DNA of 39,361 nucleotides from Methanosaeta sp. PtaU1.Bin060 (GCA_002067365.1 MVRK01000111.1:1-39361), one strand, 5' to 3'. Positions 9,044-19,394 are shown, numbered from the stretch's first letter. Numbers and translations are program-made. The notes: generated by a model from the sequence alone, not told the origin.

Positions 9044-10534
9044 ATGCATCCGACGAACTTCGAAAAGACTGCATTCTCCCTCTGTCCCATTTGCCTCAAG
9101 GTAGTTCCGGCTCGAATCTTCAATGATGGCGACGATGTCTTCATGGAGAAGCGATGCGAAGAAGATGGAGACTTTCGGGAGCTTTTATGGCATGATGTAT
9201 CGCTGTACAAAAGGTTTTACAGTTATCTCTCAGATGGGCAGGGCCTGAAGGACCCTCTGGCCGAAAGAACGGGCTGTCCCTACGATTGCGGCATCTGCAG
9301 CCACCACAAGACCAGCACACTCCTGGGCAACATCGACGTCACAAACAGGTGCAATATGGCCTGTCCTGTGTGCTTCGCAGATGCAGGAGGCCGCGTTTAT
9401 GAGCCGAGCATCGACCAGATCAAGGCGATGATGCAGAATCTACGATCCGAAGAGCCCGTACCCTGCCCTGCAGTCCAGTTCTCAGGAGGCGAGCCGACCA
9501 TCAGGGACGACCTGCCCCAGATAATCGCCCTGGCGAAGGCCATGGGCTTCGCCCAGGTCCAGGTGGCAACCAATGGCTTGCGCCTCGCCGAGAGCATAGA
9601 TCTATGCAGAGACCTTATGGACAGAGGCCTTTCCACAGTCTATCTTCAGTTCGATGGCGTCACCCCCGAGCCCTACCTCATCAACCGCGGTCGGGATCTG
9701 CTGCCCGTCAAGCTGAGAGCCCTCGAAAACTTTCGAACAGTCGGCCTGAGAAGCGCTGTCCTAGTCCCGACCCTTGCCAGGGGCGTAAACGACCAGCAGG
9801 TGGGAGGGATAGTGAGATTCGCCGCCAAAAACATGGATGTCATCAGGGGCGTGAACTTCCAGCCGGTCTCTTTCGTGGGGAGGATCGATGCCCTGGAAAG
9901 AGCAAAAAGAAGGGTTACAATACCGGATCTCTTCGCCCTTCTGGAGGAGCAGATGGACAACGAGATAACGAGGGAGGACTTCTATCCGGTGCCCTTCGTC
10001 GTCCCAATATCCCAGATCATCGCAGCCCAGACTGAGGAGGCTAGGCCGACATTCACAATCCATCCCTGCTGCGGCGCAGCCACTTATGTTTATAAGTTAG
10101 ATGACCATCTGATACCAATAACCAGGTTCATAGACGTCGAAGGCCTTCTGGAGACGATAAAAAGAGAGGTCGAGAACTACGATGGCTCCAGCCTCGGCAA
10201 GATCAGGATGAATGGAGTGATCCTGAAGGATCTGCATAAATTCGTGGACGAGACCAAAGTGCCTCGTGACCTCAATATCGCCCGCTTGCTCCTGGGTGTC
10301 CTGCGCAGTGGCACTCACGAATCTCTGGCAGACTTCCACGCCAAGACCCTCTTTTTGGGGGCGATGCACTTTCAGGACCCGTACAACATCGAACTGGACA
10401 GGCTGCAAAGATGCGGCATTCACTATGCAACCCCTGATGGCCGCATAATCCCCTTCTGCGCCTACAACACCCTTCATCGCCAGGCTGTCGAGAAGAAGTT
10501 CTCAGTTCCCCGGACGGATGCAACGAAGCAATAA
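9044..10534 (+). CDS. Radical SAM protein of the tetraether lipid synthase (Tes)/MJ0619 family
   Basis: This 496-residue radical SAM enzyme has the cluster motif CNMACPVC (Cys103, Cys107, Cys110) and the SAM-contact motif FSGGEPT (146-152). Before the core lie extra cysteine sets: CPIC (14-17) and Cys38, which look rubredoxin-like, and CPYDCGIC (78-85). The C-terminus carries HPCC and a further pair in RCGIHYATPDGRIIPFC. This arrangement matches the family of M. jannaschii MJ0619 and Methanosarcina Tes. Tes joins the phytanyl chains of two archaeol lipids into the biphytanyl chains of tetraether membrane lipids. MJ0619 was earlier proposed to methylate the pterin of methanopterin. Sequence alone does not fully separate these roles, but the Tes assignment is favoured. 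The gene is monocistronic and converges with the ATP synthase operon. Confidence 0.82.
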   Translation: MHPTNFEKTAFSLCPICLKVVPARIFNDGDDVFMEKRCEEDGDFRELLWHDVSLYKRFYSYLSDGQGLKDPLAERTGCPYDCGICSHHKTSTLLGNIDVTNRCNMACPVCFADAGGRVYEPSIDQIKAMMQNLRSEEPVPCPAVQFSGGEPTIRDDLPQIIALAKAMGFAQVQVATNGLRLAESIDLCRDLMDRGLSTVYLQFDGVTPEPYLINRGRDLLPVKLRALENFRTVGLRSAVLVPTLARGVNDQQVGGIVRFAAKNMDVIRGVNFQPVSFVGRIDALERAKRRVTIPDLFALLEEQMDNEITREDFYPVPFVVPISQIIAAQTEEARPTFTIHPCCGAATYVYKLDDHLIPITRFIDVEGLLETIKREVENYDGSSLGKIRMNGVILKDLHKFVDETKVPRDLNIARLLLGVLRSGTHESLADFHAKTLFLGAMHFQDPYNIELDRLQRCGIHYATPDGRIIPFCAYNTLHRQAVEKKFSVPRTDATKQ

Positions 10535-10623
10535 CTGGTACATGAGTATGCTGTTCATCGGATAGACCCAGGCACTCCGATGGACGCTCTATCGTATGAC
10601 TGATCGACCCGCGGCAGACAACA

Positions 10624-10803
10624 TCATTTCGCTATTTCGTTCCACAGCTCGATGATGTACTCGCCATAGAGTATCCAGATTAAAACAAAGATTCCAAAAA
10701 TGATGTAGAGGTTGGTGATGTACACCAACCACTGAAGAAGACGCATCTTCTTCTCAGGCGTCCCGAACCAGTCCTCGGCTTTCCTCTCGAACAGGTTTGG
10801 CAT
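10624..10803 (-). CDS. ahaG: A-type ATP synthase subunit G (AhaG), small membrane protein
   Basis: This 59-residue protein is the last gene of the operon. It has a polar N-terminus, one long hydrophobic helix (about 22-48) and a short tail. The ATG at 10803 is chosen because it lies 10 bases after the ahaD stop. An upstream in-frame extension would run into ahaD and be basic and non-family-like. In Methanosarcina, ahaG closes the operon in the same place. Its product is not established as a component of the purified enzyme, and its function is unknown. Confidence 0.75.
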   Translation of the reverse strand: MPNLFERKAEDWFGTPEKKMRLLQWLVYITNLYIIFGIFVLIWILYGEYIIELWNEIAK

Positions 10804-10813
10804 CGCGGGCCGT

Positions 10814-11503
10814 CTAGGCAGAAGCTTTTGCTGCAGCTTCAGCCAATTTCTTTGCCTCTTCAGCCGCAACACGCCTCTGGGACTTGCCCTTCAGCATCTT
10901 CAGCTTGACCACGTTGTCCCTTTCCATCTCCTCCAGGGCCATGCCTATGAACTTGATGGTGTCCTTGATGTCGGGGATCACCTTGAACTCCAGAGCATTG
11001 ACGCGCCTCTTCGTGCTATCGATATCCTCGACTAGCCGAATAAGGGCGGTCTCCACCTCTGCAGCCAGGATGATCTTGTCAAGCAGGGTCTCGTAGGCCT
11101 CAGTCGCCTCGTCTATGGCGGCACTTGTGCCTATTATGCCATAGCCCCGCTCGTACATCTTCTTCTGCACCGACTCGGCTGCGATCTTGGGCACCACCAC
11201 GCCCATGATGTTCCTGGACTGGAGCTGGATGGAGGGCTCTGTCTGGAGAGCATAGGCCACGCTGTGGATGGCGACTGTGCCTTCGATGGCCATGGCCATG
11301 TGCAGCCTCTGCTCAGCCTTGACCAGAGCATCAACCAGCTCTTTTCGGACTGTCTTAGCCTTGTTTAACACCTCAAAAAATTCGATCATGAGGCCGTCGC
11401 GCTTCATCTTGAGGAGCGAGTGACCGGTCTTTGCTACCTTCATCCTCCTCTTGAGGGCGATCAGCACAGCCCTGGTCGGTTTTGTTCCTCGAATTACGGG
11501 CAT
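10814..11503 (-). CDS. ahaD: A-type ATP synthase subunit D (central stalk)
   Basis: This 229-residue subunit forms the rotating central shaft with subunit F and is the counterpart of F-type gamma. The N-terminus MPVIRGTKPTRA and the long coiled-coil segments at both ends match the family (compare the core ALEFKVIPDIKDTIKFI). The ATG at 11503 lies 4 bases after the ahaB stop. A longer ORF starting at 11665 is rejected because its first 54 codons overlap ahaB and have a non-native composition. The C-terminus is rich in Ala and Lys. Confidence 0.93.
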   Translation of the reverse strand: MPVIRGTKPTRAVLIALKRRMKVAKTGHSLLKMKRDGLMIEFFEVLNKAKTVRKELVDALVKAEQRLHMAMAIEGTVAIHSVAYALQTEPSIQLQSRNIMGVVVPKIAAESVQKKMYERGYGIIGTSAAIDEATEAYETLLDKIILAAEVETALIRLVEDIDSTKRRVNALEFKVIPDIKDTIKFIGMALEEMERDNVVKLKMLKGKSQRRVAAEEAKKLAEAAAKASA

Positions 11504-11507
11504 GATC

Positions 11508-12911
11508 TCACTTCTTTGGTGCTTCTGTAGCCTTGGCAGCGCCAGCGTACTTGGGGTGGTAAACCTTGATGAACTTATCGTCGATCCTGGTGAGCATCGA
11601 CTCGGGCAGATCAGCCAGCAGATCCCATCCGATCTGCAGCGTCTCGAAGATGGTCCTGTCCTCATCCCTGCCCTGGTTCACAAACCTCTTCTCAAACTTG
11701 TCTGCGAACTCCAGAACAAGCTTGTCGCGCTCGGAGAGAGCCTCCTTGCCGACGATGGCCGCCAGGCCGCGCAGATCGTTGCCCTCTGCATAGTAGGCAT
11801 AGAGCTGATCCGAAACGGCACGGTGATCCTCGCGGGTATGACCCTTGCCAATTCCTGAGTTCATCAGGCGGCTGAGGCTGGGGCGGATATCGATGGGCGG
11901 ATAGATGCCCTTCCTGTGCAGCTCACGGGAGACGATGATCTGGCCCTCGGTGATGTATCCGGAGAGGTCCGGGATCGGGTGAGTGATGTCGTCACCGGGC
12001 ATGGTCAGGATGGGGAACTGGGTGATAGAGCCCTTCTTGCCACGGATGATCCCTGCCCGCTCGTACTGAATGGCGAGGTCTGTGTACATGTATCCTGGAT
12101 AGCCGCGGCGTCCGGGCACCTCTTCACGAGCAGCGCCCATCTGACGGAGCGATTCGCAGTAGTTGGTCATGTCCGTGTAGATGATGAGCACGTGCATGTC
12201 CAGATCGAAGGCCAGGTACTCTGCTGTCGTCAGGCCGAGTCTCGGCGTCAGGATTCTCTCTACAGCCGGGTCGTCAGCCAGGTTCAGGAAAACGACCGCC
12301 CTCTCCAGGGCCCCTGTCCTCTCGAAGTCAGCCAGGAAGTGCTGCGCCTCCTCGTTGGTGATTCCCATGGCGCAGAAGATAACTGCGAAGGACTCAGCTT
12401 CGCCGAGCGTCTTGGCCTGCCTGGCGATCTGCAGGGCAACATCGTTGTGGGGCAGACCTGCTCCAGAGAAGATGGGCAGCTTCTGGCCGCGCACAAGCGT
12501 GTTTGTGCCGTCGATGGTCGAGATGCCCGTCTGGATGAAAGCCCTCGGCTTCTCACGACAGGCTGGGTTGATGGCAGCTCCTGCGATCTCCCTCAGCACT
12601 TCGGGCACTATCTCAGGTCCGCCATCTCTTGGCCTGCCTGACCCGGACAGAACGCGCCCGATGATCGATGGTGAGAGAGGCATCTTGATGACGTCTCCGG
12701 TGAACGTTACAGCGCTGTCCTTGGACAGGCCGCCTGTTCCCTCGAAGACCTGGACGACCACGATCTCGTCTGATGTATCCAGAACCTGACCTCTCTTCAG
12801 CTCTCCGCCAGTCCTGATCTCGACCAGCTCGTTGTAGCCAACCGGCTCGGTCTTCTCAACGAAGATCAGAGGCCCTTTAATCTCAGTAATCGTCTTGTAT
12901 TCCTTGGTCAT
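11508..12911 (-). CDS. ahaB: A-type ATP synthase subunit B (non-catalytic)
   Basis: This 467-residue subunit alternates with A in the A3B3 head and has regulatory rather than catalytic nucleotide sites. It begins [17 protein letters not shown]. The place of the P-loop holds the non-canonical family motif SGAGLPHN, and further conserved stretches include [10 protein letters not shown]-like [11 protein letters not shown] and [15 protein letters not shown]. The C-terminus has the helical domain (about 370-467). It sits 13 bases after ahaA. Length is normal for the family. Confidence 0.96.
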   Translation of the reverse strand: MTKEYKTITEIKGPLIFVEKTEPVGYNELVEIRTGGELKRGQVLDTSDEIVVVQVFEGTGGLSKDSAVTFTGDVIKMPLSPSIIGRVLSGSGRPRDGGPEIVPEVLREIAGAAINPACREKPRAFIQTGISTIDGTNTLVRGQKLPIFSGAGLPHNDVALQIARQAKTLGEAESFAVIFCAMGITNEEAQHFLADFERTGALERAVVFLNLADDPAVERILTPRLGLTTAEYLAFDLDMHVLIIYTDMTNYCESLRQMGAAREEVPGRRGYPGYMYTDLAIQYERAGIIRGKKGSITQFPILTMPGDDITHPIPDLSGYITEGQIIVSRELHRKGIYPPIDIRPSLSRLMNSGIGKGHTREDHRAVSDQLYAYYAEGNDLRGLAAIVGKEALSERDKLVLEFADKFEKRFVNQGRDEDRTIFETLQIGWDLLADLPESMLTRIDDKFIKVYHPKYAGAAKATEAPKK

Positions 12912-12924
12912 TCTTGAACCCTCC

Positions 12925-14655
12925 TCACTTCAGCGCCTTGAACTCGGAGTCCATCTCGGCCATTACCTTCTGAAGAACTGGCTCGTATTCCGACTCGAGC
13001 CTCACCTTTGCCAGGGCATCCTTGGCCGGGACTGACTTGATCTGGTCCACAGACATGCCCTTTGTCAGAGCATCGACTGCATAATCCCTGAACTTCAGGA
13101 TGGCCGCCAGCAGATCGAACTGCTTCTTGTAAGGACAGAATGTATCGACCGGGTGCATGGCGCTCTGAGCAAGCCAGAAGTTGATGATCATCCTTGCAAC
13201 CTCGAGGGTGATCTGCTGGTCCTCAGGCAGGGCATCGGAACCGACGAGCATCACGATCTCTTCAAGCTCGGCGTTCTCCTGCAGCAAGGCCATGGCGCGA
13301 CTCTTGTTCTTGTTCCACTCTGGGTTGATGTTATCCACGAACCAGGGCTCAAGGTCCTTATCGTACAGGGAGTAGGAGTCCAGCCAGTTGATGGACGGGA
13401 AGTGCCTGCGCTGTGTCAGCTTCGAATCCAGCGCCCAGAATACCTTGACCATCCTCAGTGTGTTCTGTGTGACGGGCTCTGTGAAGTCACCGCCGGGCGG
13501 GGATACTGCTCCGACGACGCTGACTGATCCCTGGCCGCCATCCAGAACATCTGCGCGTCCAGCCCTCTCGTAGAAGTCTGCGAGCCTAGCGCCGAGGTAA
13601 GCGGGGTAGCCTTCCTCACCAGGCATCTCCTCTAGACGGGAGGCTAGCTCTCTCATGGCCTCTGCCCATCTGGATGTGGAATCGGCAGTCATCATGACGT
13701 CGTAACCCATGTCCCTGTAGTACTCAGAGACAGTCATGCCGCTGTAAATGGATGCCTCTCTTGCAGCCACAGGCATGTTGGATGTATTGGCGAAGACGAT
13801 GGACCTCTCCATCAGGGGCCTGTTGGTCCTCGGGTCCACCAGTTCGGGGAATTCATGCAGGAGATCGGCCATCTCGTTGCCGCGCTCTCCGCAGCCCACG
13901 TAGACCACGATATCGACGTCTGCCCACTTGGAGAGGGTCTGCTGCATGACAGTCTTGCCAGTTCCGAATCCGCCTGGAATGGCAGCAGTTCCACCCTTGG
14001 CGAGCGGGAAGAAGCCGTCGATGACCCTCTGCCCGGTTCGGAGAGGAATTGTCGGTGCCAGCTTCTTTATCGTGGGTCGTGCTTGGCGCACTGGCCACTT
14101 CTGCAACATTGTGATCTTCGAGCCATCCTCGAGGACAGCGACTGTCTCATCGATTGTGAAGTTGCCCGCATAGATCTCCTTGATGGCTCCGCCCTTGTGC
14201 CTGGGTGGGACCATGATCTTGTGCTTGATCAGCAGCTGCTCTTGAACCTCACCGATGGTCTGGCCGGCCTTGACCACGTCGCCCTTTTTCACTATGGGCT
14301 TGAACTCCCACTTCTTCTTGTGATCGATGCCGTCCACGAAGAGACCTCTGCTGATGAAGTCTCCTGATTCCTCAGCCAGCTTTGTGAGCGGCCTCTGGAT
14401 CCCGTCGTAAATGGACGTCAGAATTCCCGGACCCAGCTGGGCCACCAGCGGTGCGCCTGTCTCCTTGACCGGCTCGCCTGGCCTGACGCCGCCGGTATCC
14501 TCGTACACCTGAATAACATGCTTGTTGCCGGAAATGCCGATGACCTCGCTCATCAGCCCTTCCTCGCCGACCAGGACCAGGTCGTACATGGAAGCCTTCA
14601 GGCCCGTGGCCTGAACCACTGGTCCGGCGACTCGCTTAACTTTCCCTACTTCCAT
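12925..14655 (-). CDS. ahaA: A-type ATP synthase subunit A (catalytic)
   Basis: This 576-residue subunit carries the catalytic nucleotide sites of the A3B3 head. The N-terminal beta barrel is followed by the non-homologous insert characteristic of A/V-type A subunits (about 110-190). The P-loop is GGFGTGKT (228-235, with Lys234), and the catalytic glutamate is Glu257 in GCGERGNE. Further family stretches are [17 protein letters not shown] and [15 protein letters not shown]-type [18 protein letters not shown]. Archaeal A subunits usually have GPFGSGKT, so the Gly for Pro and Thr for Ser changes are unusual. The gene overlaps the ahaF 3' end by 10 bases, which implies coupled translation. Confidence 0.96.
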   Translation of the reverse strand: MEVGKVKRVAGPVVQATGLKASMYDLVLVGEEGLMSEVIGISGNKHVIQVYEDTGGVRPGEPVKETGAPLVAQLGPGILTSIYDGIQRPLTKLAEESGDFISRGLFVDGIDHKKKWEFKPIVKKGDVVKAGQTIGEVQEQLLIKHKIMVPPRHKGGAIKEIYAGNFTIDETVAVLEDGSKITMLQKWPVRQARPTIKKLAPTIPLRTGQRVIDGFFPLAKGGTAAIPGGFGTGKTVMQQTLSKWADVDIVVYVGCGERGNEMADLLHEFPELVDPRTNRPLMERSIVFANTSNMPVAAREASIYSGMTVSEYYRDMGYDVMMTADSTSRWAEAMRELASRLEEMPGEEGYPAYLGARLADFYERAGRADVLDGGQGSVSVVGAVSPPGGDFTEPVTQNTLRMVKVFWALDSKLTQRRHFPSINWLDSYSLYDKDLEPWFVDNINPEWNKNKSRAMALLQENAELEEIVMLVGSDALPEDQQITLEVARMIINFWLAQSAMHPVDTFCPYKKQFDLLAAILKFRDYAVDALTKGMSVDQIKSVPAKDALAKVRLESEYEPVLQKVMAEMDSEFKALK

Positions 14656-14945
14656 AAATCAACACCTATCGCCCTTTTAATCTTCTCTCTCATCTCTGTG
14701 CTCTGCTCGGTTCCGATGGCAATAATAGTAGGCTTGATAGACTCTGATAGTTGCTCCTGAAGCCGTTTCGGCAACCGGCTGTAATCCGCCTGCTTCAACA
14801 CCAGGATTCCCACATTGGGATCCGACATGACAGTGCCGATCTTTGAGACCAGCTCCTCCTCGGTGTTAGCCGCATAGGATGTCTTCACTCCTGCCAGGTT
14901 GAACCCGAGGACGGACTCGCTCCCACCAACGAAAGCTATCTCCAT
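14646..14945 (-). CDS. ahaF: A-type ATP synthase subunit F (central stalk)
   Basis: This 99-residue subunit sits on the central stalk with subunit D. It begins [19 protein letters not shown], the typical start of A/V-type F with its Rossmann-like fold, and ends in a helix (about 82-99). Its ATG shares one base with the ahaC stop (TAATG), and its 3' end overlaps ahaA by 10 bases, so translation is probably coupled on both sides. Confidence 0.94.
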   Translation of the reverse strand: MEIAFVGGSESVLGFNLAGVKTSYAANTEEELVSKIGTVMSDPNVGILVLKQADYSRLPKRLQEQLSESIKPTIIAIGTEQSTEMREKIKRAIGVDLWK

Positions 14946-15994
14946 TAAGCCACCACCACTTGCTCCTCTATGAGTTCAGCAGGAAGTCCGGCCTCCTTTC
15001 CACGAACGATCTTCCTGATATTCGCAACTTCAGTCTCCTTGCTCACCATGTATCCGAGCACCGGCAGGATAGATAACGGATGATAGTTGGAAAGAGCCCA
15101 CGCATATCTGATGAGATAAGCCTTCAGTCTGGCCTCGATCCTGCTCACGGCATCGATATCCGCAGTTGCAATATCGGAGATCGAGGACCAGAAGGGATAA
15201 CCCTCCAGGGAACGCAGGAACTCGCCGAAAGGCTGGCCTGCCATGCGGCTCAGCTCATCGTGAAGCTTTCCTCCAGGAATGATGTTCTCCTGGATGACCG
15301 CGGCATCGACGCCCGCCTTGTTCATCCTGAAGAGAGTTATCAGATTTCTGATATCGATCTCTCTGCGGACGAACTTGAGCAGAAGGCCGCCACCCACAGA
15401 CAGCGTGCCGCCAACGGCACGCTCCATCCTGAAGTAGTAGAGCTTATCCAGAGCATTCTCGACCGATGCCAGGTTCTTGCCGTCGTACTGAGCCAGAGCG
15501 CTGGCATAATCAGTCCCATCGAAGGCGGATATGATATCCTGGATGGAATCCTTCTTGGCCAGCTCATCGAGGTACTCCGCAGACAACTCGCCCGCAGGCA
15601 CGAGATATTTCACTATCTCGGTGTCGCTGACACCGGCGAACTTGCCGCGCAGGAGGGTCTTGATGTTCCAGACATCCCAGCGCCGGAGAAACTCCAGGAT
15701 CAGGAAGGAGGGCTCATCTATGGAAACCTCCGAGAGCTTCCTGAAGGTCTTCGCCAGGTTGGCGAAGGTCGCGTGCTCTATCAGCTCCACTCCGGAGTAT
15801 TCCTTGGAGAGCGCGTCGATCTCGTCCTTATACTGGGTCTCTTCCAGGTATCGAGCGATCTCTGATGTATCCATAGCCATCATCCTTGGATACATCTCAC
15901 CAGGGATGAGCTTGGTCTTCATCGCCCGGACTCTGCCCGTGATGTAAGCGTACTTCACCGGTTTTCCGAACTTCGGCAAACGTAGTACAGGCAT
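14945..15994 (-). CDS. ahaC: A-type ATP synthase subunit C (V-type d-like, links rotor ring to central stalk)
   Basis: This 349-residue all-helical subunit connects the proteolipid ring to the D/F stalk. Family features include [12 protein letters not shown] near the start and the repeated helical pattern with [18 protein letters not shown]. The ATG at 15994 is preferred because GGTGAGG lies a few bases upstream. An in-frame GTG at 16003 that overlaps the ahaE stop would add three residues (Met-Arg-Thr) and cannot be excluded. Confidence 0.92.
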   Translation of the reverse strand: MPVLRLPKFGKPVKYAYITGRVRAMKTKLIPGEMYPRMMAMDTSEIARYLEETQYKDEIDALSKEYSGVELIEHATFANLAKTFRKLSEVSIDEPSFLILEFLRRWDVWNIKTLLRGKFAGVSDTEIVKYLVPAGELSAEYLDELAKKDSIQDIISAFDGTDYASALAQYDGKNLASVENALDKLYYFRMERAVGGTLSVGGGLLLKFVRREIDIRNLITLFRMNKAGVDAAVIQENIIPGGKLHDELSRMAGQPFGEFLRSLEGYPFWSSISDIATADIDAVSRIEARLKAYLIRYAWALSNYHPLSILPVLGYMVSKETEVANIRKIVRGKEAGLPAELIEEQVVVA

Positions 15995-15999
15995 CGTCC

Positions 16000-16548
16000 T
16001 CACCCGAATAAGACCTTGGAAACCTCTTTCATGTGGTTATTGAAGACCTCACGCGCAAGAGTTTCGTAGGTTAAATCGTAACGCAGAGCCCCATCTTTGC
16101 TCTCAACCACCACGCCGCCGATGATGTCCAGGTTCCCGCCGTAATTGGGGGCGAGAGAGGATACGAAGGTCTCGTCTCTCTTGTTGGAGTAGACCTTCAT
16201 ATCCTTCAGATCATAAGGCTCGAGCAGCTTCTTGAGCAACGCCTCGTTCTCCTTCTTGGGAAGATTCTTGATCTTCTCCAAGAGCTTGACTCTGGCCTGC
16301 TCCAGGAGATCCTTGTGCACATTCAGCTCCGCCCTCTTTACCTCGAGGTTGGCGCTGGAGATCTCCCTGCGCTCTATGGCCTCTGTGGCGTGTCCGACCT
16401 CTGATTCCTTCCTGGACTTCGTCTCTGCGGCACGTTCCCGAGCTTCGTTGAGGATCCTTCCAGCTTCCTGGTCAGCCTCAGCGCTGATCTGAGCGACCTT
16501 ATCCTTGCTGGTTGCCAGGATCGACTCAACCACTGCATCTAGTGCCAT
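16000..16548 (-). CDS. ahaE: A-type ATP synthase subunit E (peripheral stalk)
   Basis: This 182-residue subunit pairs with H to form the peripheral stalks. The N-terminal half is a long, highly charged helix rich in Ala, Glu, Lys and Arg (about 1-105). The C-terminal globular part contains the family stretch [19 protein letters not shown]. It lies about 27 bases after ahaK, and its stop is adjacent to the ahaC start region. Length is normal. Confidence 0.93.
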   Translation of the reverse strand: MALDAVVESILATSKDKVAQISAEADQEAGRILNEARERAAETKSRKESEVGHATEAIERREISSANLEVKRAELNVHKDLLEQARVKLLEKIKNLPKKENEALLKKLLEPYDLKDMKVYSNKRDETFVSSLAPNYGGNLDIIGGVVVESKDGALRYDLTYETLAREVFNNHMKEVSKVLFG

Positions 16549-16575
16549 TGCCTCTCACCCTTTGGATTGGCTTGC

Positions 16576-16842
16576 CTAGGGTGCTGCTACGAGGGAGGCG
16601 AAAGGTGTCCAGGCGAACATCAGGATCAGCGAGACTGCGAGGCCGAAGATGATCAGGGTCTCGGGCAGAAGCATGAGGAACAGACCCTTGCCGAGGAATC
16701 CGGGCTCCTCTGCCACGACGCCCACCACAGCAGCGCCGATACCCTGCTCACCAACACCTGCACCGATACCTGCGAGGCCAGTTGCCAGGCCCGCGCCGAC
16801 AGCCAACAATCCGTACAATACTCCCGCATCTGCTATTGCCAT
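16576..16842 (-). CDS. ahaK: A-type ATP synthase proteolipid subunit K (c ring)
   Basis: This 88-residue protein has two membrane helices (about 6-42 and 52-80), so each monomer is a single hairpin. The ion-binding carboxylate is the glutamate of LPETLIIFG in the second helix. The first helix is rich in glycine, as in other c subunits. The ATG at 16842 is preferred over an in-frame TTG at 16851 because AGGAGG lies about 10 bases upstream and the family starts near this Met. The Glu-Thr pair would be compatible with either Na+ or H+ coupling, so ion specificity is not assigned. Confidence 0.93.
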   Translation of the reverse strand: MAIADAGVLYGLLAVGAGLATGLAGIGAGVGEQGIGAAVVGVVAEEPGFLGKGLFLMLLPETLIIFGLAVSLILMFAWTPFASLVAAP

Positions 16843-16893
16843 TTTCCTCAATCCTCCTTTTTGTTAATATCACGTTCTAACTTAACCCTGAAC

Positions 16894-18918
16894 TTATGCT
16901 TTCAAGAACCTTCGGACATGTCCGAAGGGGCTGTACTCGACTCCACCGCCATGCGCGCTGTAGAACTTCGTGAACATCTCCACATAATGCAACCTCAGAG
17001 GATGCATGAATGGGGACAGGATTCCCAGCAGCATGTTGATGAAGTGCACAACTGTCAAGATAACTATGCCTACGATAGCCGCGATTATTGTGGGGCTCTC
17101 CGCGCCGCCGCTCAGCATCGGCATTATGACATAGAATGCCAGCTGGTTGGCAGCGAATGCCAGACCCACCGAAGCGAGACCAATGGCCAGAAGCCTCAGG
17201 TAGGATATCAGGTTGCTCACATAGAAAGGCACATGAGCCAGACCCATTGGCCCTTCAGGTCCCATGACCATCATCACAACGGAGACGACGATCACAATGC
17301 CGCCTGCGATCACCAGCGCACTCTGTCCCATGACCAGGCCGAGCAGGAACAAGGCGAAGAAGATCTGGAAGAGCATCACAGGAAGCCGCTCAAAGTAAGC
17401 ATGCTTCTTCTCGCCGTAGTTCAGCTCCGTCTTGATGCCAAGGATAGATCCGACAGAGCAGTGAATGACACCGATATAGATGCTGGTACCAATCAAGAGC
17501 AAAACCGCATTTGTCGCCAGTCTGTCCATCGGGAAGATGCCCAGCGGCCCCAATCTTCCAAGAGCGCCATAGACGCCTTCGCCGAAATAGAGCCCGTGTT
17601 CCTTCAAGAGCTCGATCTGCGCTTCGGGCAAACCTCCCATGACCTTCGTCCACAATCCGAGCGGACCGAAGATCTCGCCGAAGAAGAACCCGAATATTAT
17701 GGCCCAAACACTTGCGATCAGGACTATGTTGACCAGCTGCTGCCAGCCGGGGGTCCTGAACTTCTTCTTGAGCAGCAGGACTGCCAGCATTATCATTATG
17801 CCGTATCCGACATCTCCCAGGATCATGCCAAACATGATGGGGAAGAATACGAATATCAGCAGCGATGGGTCGAACTCCTTGTACTCTGGAACAGCGAAAA
17901 GCCTCGTGATCAGCTCGTAGGGCCTGACAAGGCTCGGGTTCTCGATCTTGGTCGGAACATCCTCGCCGCGCTCCACGAGGTCGTCTGCCTCTTTGTCGTC
18001 AAGGACCTGAACATCGATTTTTCCCCCAGCGGCGCTCTCAAGCTCGCTCTTCAGCCGTGAGACTTGATCCGAGGGTGCCCATCCGTCGATGACGAATGCA
18101 TTGGCGGTCTCTGCAAACCTGAGAGGTGCCTCAGTCTTTTGCGTCTGCATGGACAGGTACTCATCAGTCGCCAAAATCAGATCCTCGTACTGCTTCTTCG
18201 TCTCGGCGAGCTTCTTCTGAAGAGGCAATTTCTCGCCTTCCAGAGATTTGATGCCACCCTCCAGGGTTGCAATTGCCGAGTCTACGTTGCCCTCAAGCCT
18301 TGGAACGGACATCTCCGCAAATCCGTGCTCAGACAGGACAGAAGATACCTCGCCCGCCTTCTCTATGGGCACGAAAACTGCCACGATCGTCGCATTCTTG
18401 GTGCTCCCGGAGTAGACATCGTTTGCGGGGGAGACCCTGGCCACATCTGCATCGACTGGCGTTGCGACTCTGCCTACAAAGACTGCAAGAGAATCATAAC
18501 CATAGTAAGATTCTAAAGGCAGCGGCAGGACCGCCAGAGGCCTCAGAGTGGTTATCTGATCCTGCTTGGACTTTACTTCCGCCTCGATCGCTGTGATGCG
18601 CTCGTAGGTGGAAGAGACATCAGCGCCAACATTGTTGAGAAGATTGTCCTTCTCGGACAGGACCTGTGCTTCTGGATAGGTCTTTTCAGGCGCTTTGGAT
18701 TTGATGTCCAGATATCTGGCAAAGGATCTAAGCTTGATCAGATCCTCAGAGTATTCCTTGGCCTTGCCTATGGGCTTGCCCAGCCCAAACTCGGGCTGGC
18801 TGCCGTTATAGTTGACTATGTGCAGAAGGCGCAACTCGTGCAGCTTTTCAATAACAGGAGAAATCACGTCCTTTGACCCGGCGACGACTACGCGACTCAT
18901 CTTAACGGGTCTAAGCAT
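16894..18918 (-). CDS. ahaI: A-type ATP synthase subunit I (a subunit, ion channel)
   Basis: This 674-residue subunit forms the stator part of the membrane motor. The N-terminal cytoplasmic half (about 1-345) contains coiled coils that hold the peripheral stalks. The C-terminal half has about eight membrane helices starting at LLIFVFFPIMFGMILGDVGY (about 348). The essential arginine is in ISYLRLLAIGLA, facing the glutamate of the c ring. The ATG at 18918 is chosen because the family begins MLRPVKMSRV. It overlaps the ahaH 3' end by 8 bases. Confidence 0.95.
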   Translation of the reverse strand: MLRPVKMSRVVVAGSKDVISPVIEKLHELRLLHIVNYNGSQPEFGLGKPIGKAKEYSEDLIKLRSFARYLDIKSKAPEKTYPEAQVLSEKDNLLNNVGADVSSTYERITAIEAEVKSKQDQITTLRPLAVLPLPLESYYGYDSLAVFVGRVATPVDADVARVSPANDVYSGSTKNATIVAVFVPIEKAGEVSSVLSEHGFAEMSVPRLEGNVDSAIATLEGGIKSLEGEKLPLQKKLAETKKQYEDLILATDEYLSMQTQKTEAPLRFAETANAFVIDGWAPSDQVSRLKSELESAAGGKIDVQVLDDKEADDLVERGEDVPTKIENPSLVRPYELITRLFAVPEYKEFDPSLLIFVFFPIMFGMILGDVGYGIMIMLAVLLLKKKFRTPGWQQLVNIVLIASVWAIIFGFFFGEIFGPLGLWTKVMGGLPEAQIELLKEHGLYFGEGVYGALGRLGPLGIFPMDRLATNAVLLLIGTSIYIGVIHCSVGSILGIKTELNYGEKKHAYFERLPVMLFQIFFALFLLGLVMGQSALVIAGGIVIVVSVVMMVMGPEGPMGLAHVPFYVSNLISYLRLLAIGLASVGLAFAANQLAFYVIMPMLSGGAESPTIIAAIVGIVILTVVHFINMLLGILSPFMHPLRLHYVEMFTKFYSAHGGGVEYSPFGHVRRFLKA

Positions 18919-19237
18919 GCAACAACCCCATGAACTCCTTCATCAAATATTCGACTGCCTTGTCCAGCTTTGTGCTGGCGCTGCCGCTCAGGGAGCTTAC
19001 GTTCTTTGTGCCGCTCTGGATGATCGTCTGCTTCTTGGCTTTGACATCGCTCTCTGCCTTGGCGATGCTCTTGTCATAGTAATCCTGTGCGTCGGTATCC
19101 GCGGATTTGACGATGTTCCCTGCTTCAGTGGTGGCAGCGGCTATCTTCTTCTCCTTTTCCTCCAAGGCCTGCTGGACTGCAGCCTTGGCATCAGCCTCTG
19201 CCGCTTTGATCTTCGATAAGATATCGTCTCTAGCCAT
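18911..19237 (-). CDS. ahaH: A-type ATP synthase subunit H (peripheral stalk)
   Basis: This 108-residue, largely helical protein pairs with subunit E in the peripheral stalk. It is rich in Ala, Lys and Glu with a heptad-like pattern across most of its length (about 3-75), as expected of a right-handed coiled coil. It is the first gene of the ten-gene operon, matching Methanosarcinales order. The ATG at 19237 is about 100 bases downstream of a TATA element. Confidence 0.88.
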   Translation of the reverse strand: MARDDILSKIKAAEADAKAAVQQALEEKEKKIAAATTEAGNIVKSADTDAQDYYDKSIAKAESDVKAKKQTIIQSGTKNVSSLSGSASTKLDKAVEYLMKEFMGLLHA

Positions 19238-19338
19238 CTGATCCCTCTACATGTTCCCTCTCTACACCTCTCCGTGTTTTCAAACAGCGCTACATCACTT
19301 TGGCTCGTGATAAACGCTTCAGACCATCCTCATCTACC

Positions 19339-19346
19339 AATATAAA
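19339..19346 (-). promoter_or_regulatory. Putative TATA box of the aha operon
   Basis: On the minus strand TTTATATT is a near-perfect archaeal TATA box, preceded by the purine-rich CGAAGAG where a BRE is expected. It lies about 100 bases before ahaH. A start site about 25 bases downstream would give a leader of about 75-80 bases. No other promoter-like element stands out in the 157-base gap to the RuBisCO stop. Confidence 0.6.
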
Positions 19347-19394
19347 CTCTTCGGTTTTGCCTTCAGCACACTGTGCCCGAATCGATCTGGCACT

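Noticed and set aside
11504-11665. 54-codon N-terminal extension of ahaD
   Set aside because: It overlaps ahaB out of frame and has Ser/Arg/Cys-rich composition; the family start MPVIRG lies at 11503.
16567-18060. 497-codon plus-strand ORF across ahaK and ahaI
   Set aside because: Spans two well-identified minus-strand genes; composition (His, Gln, Asp-rich) is that of a shadow frame.
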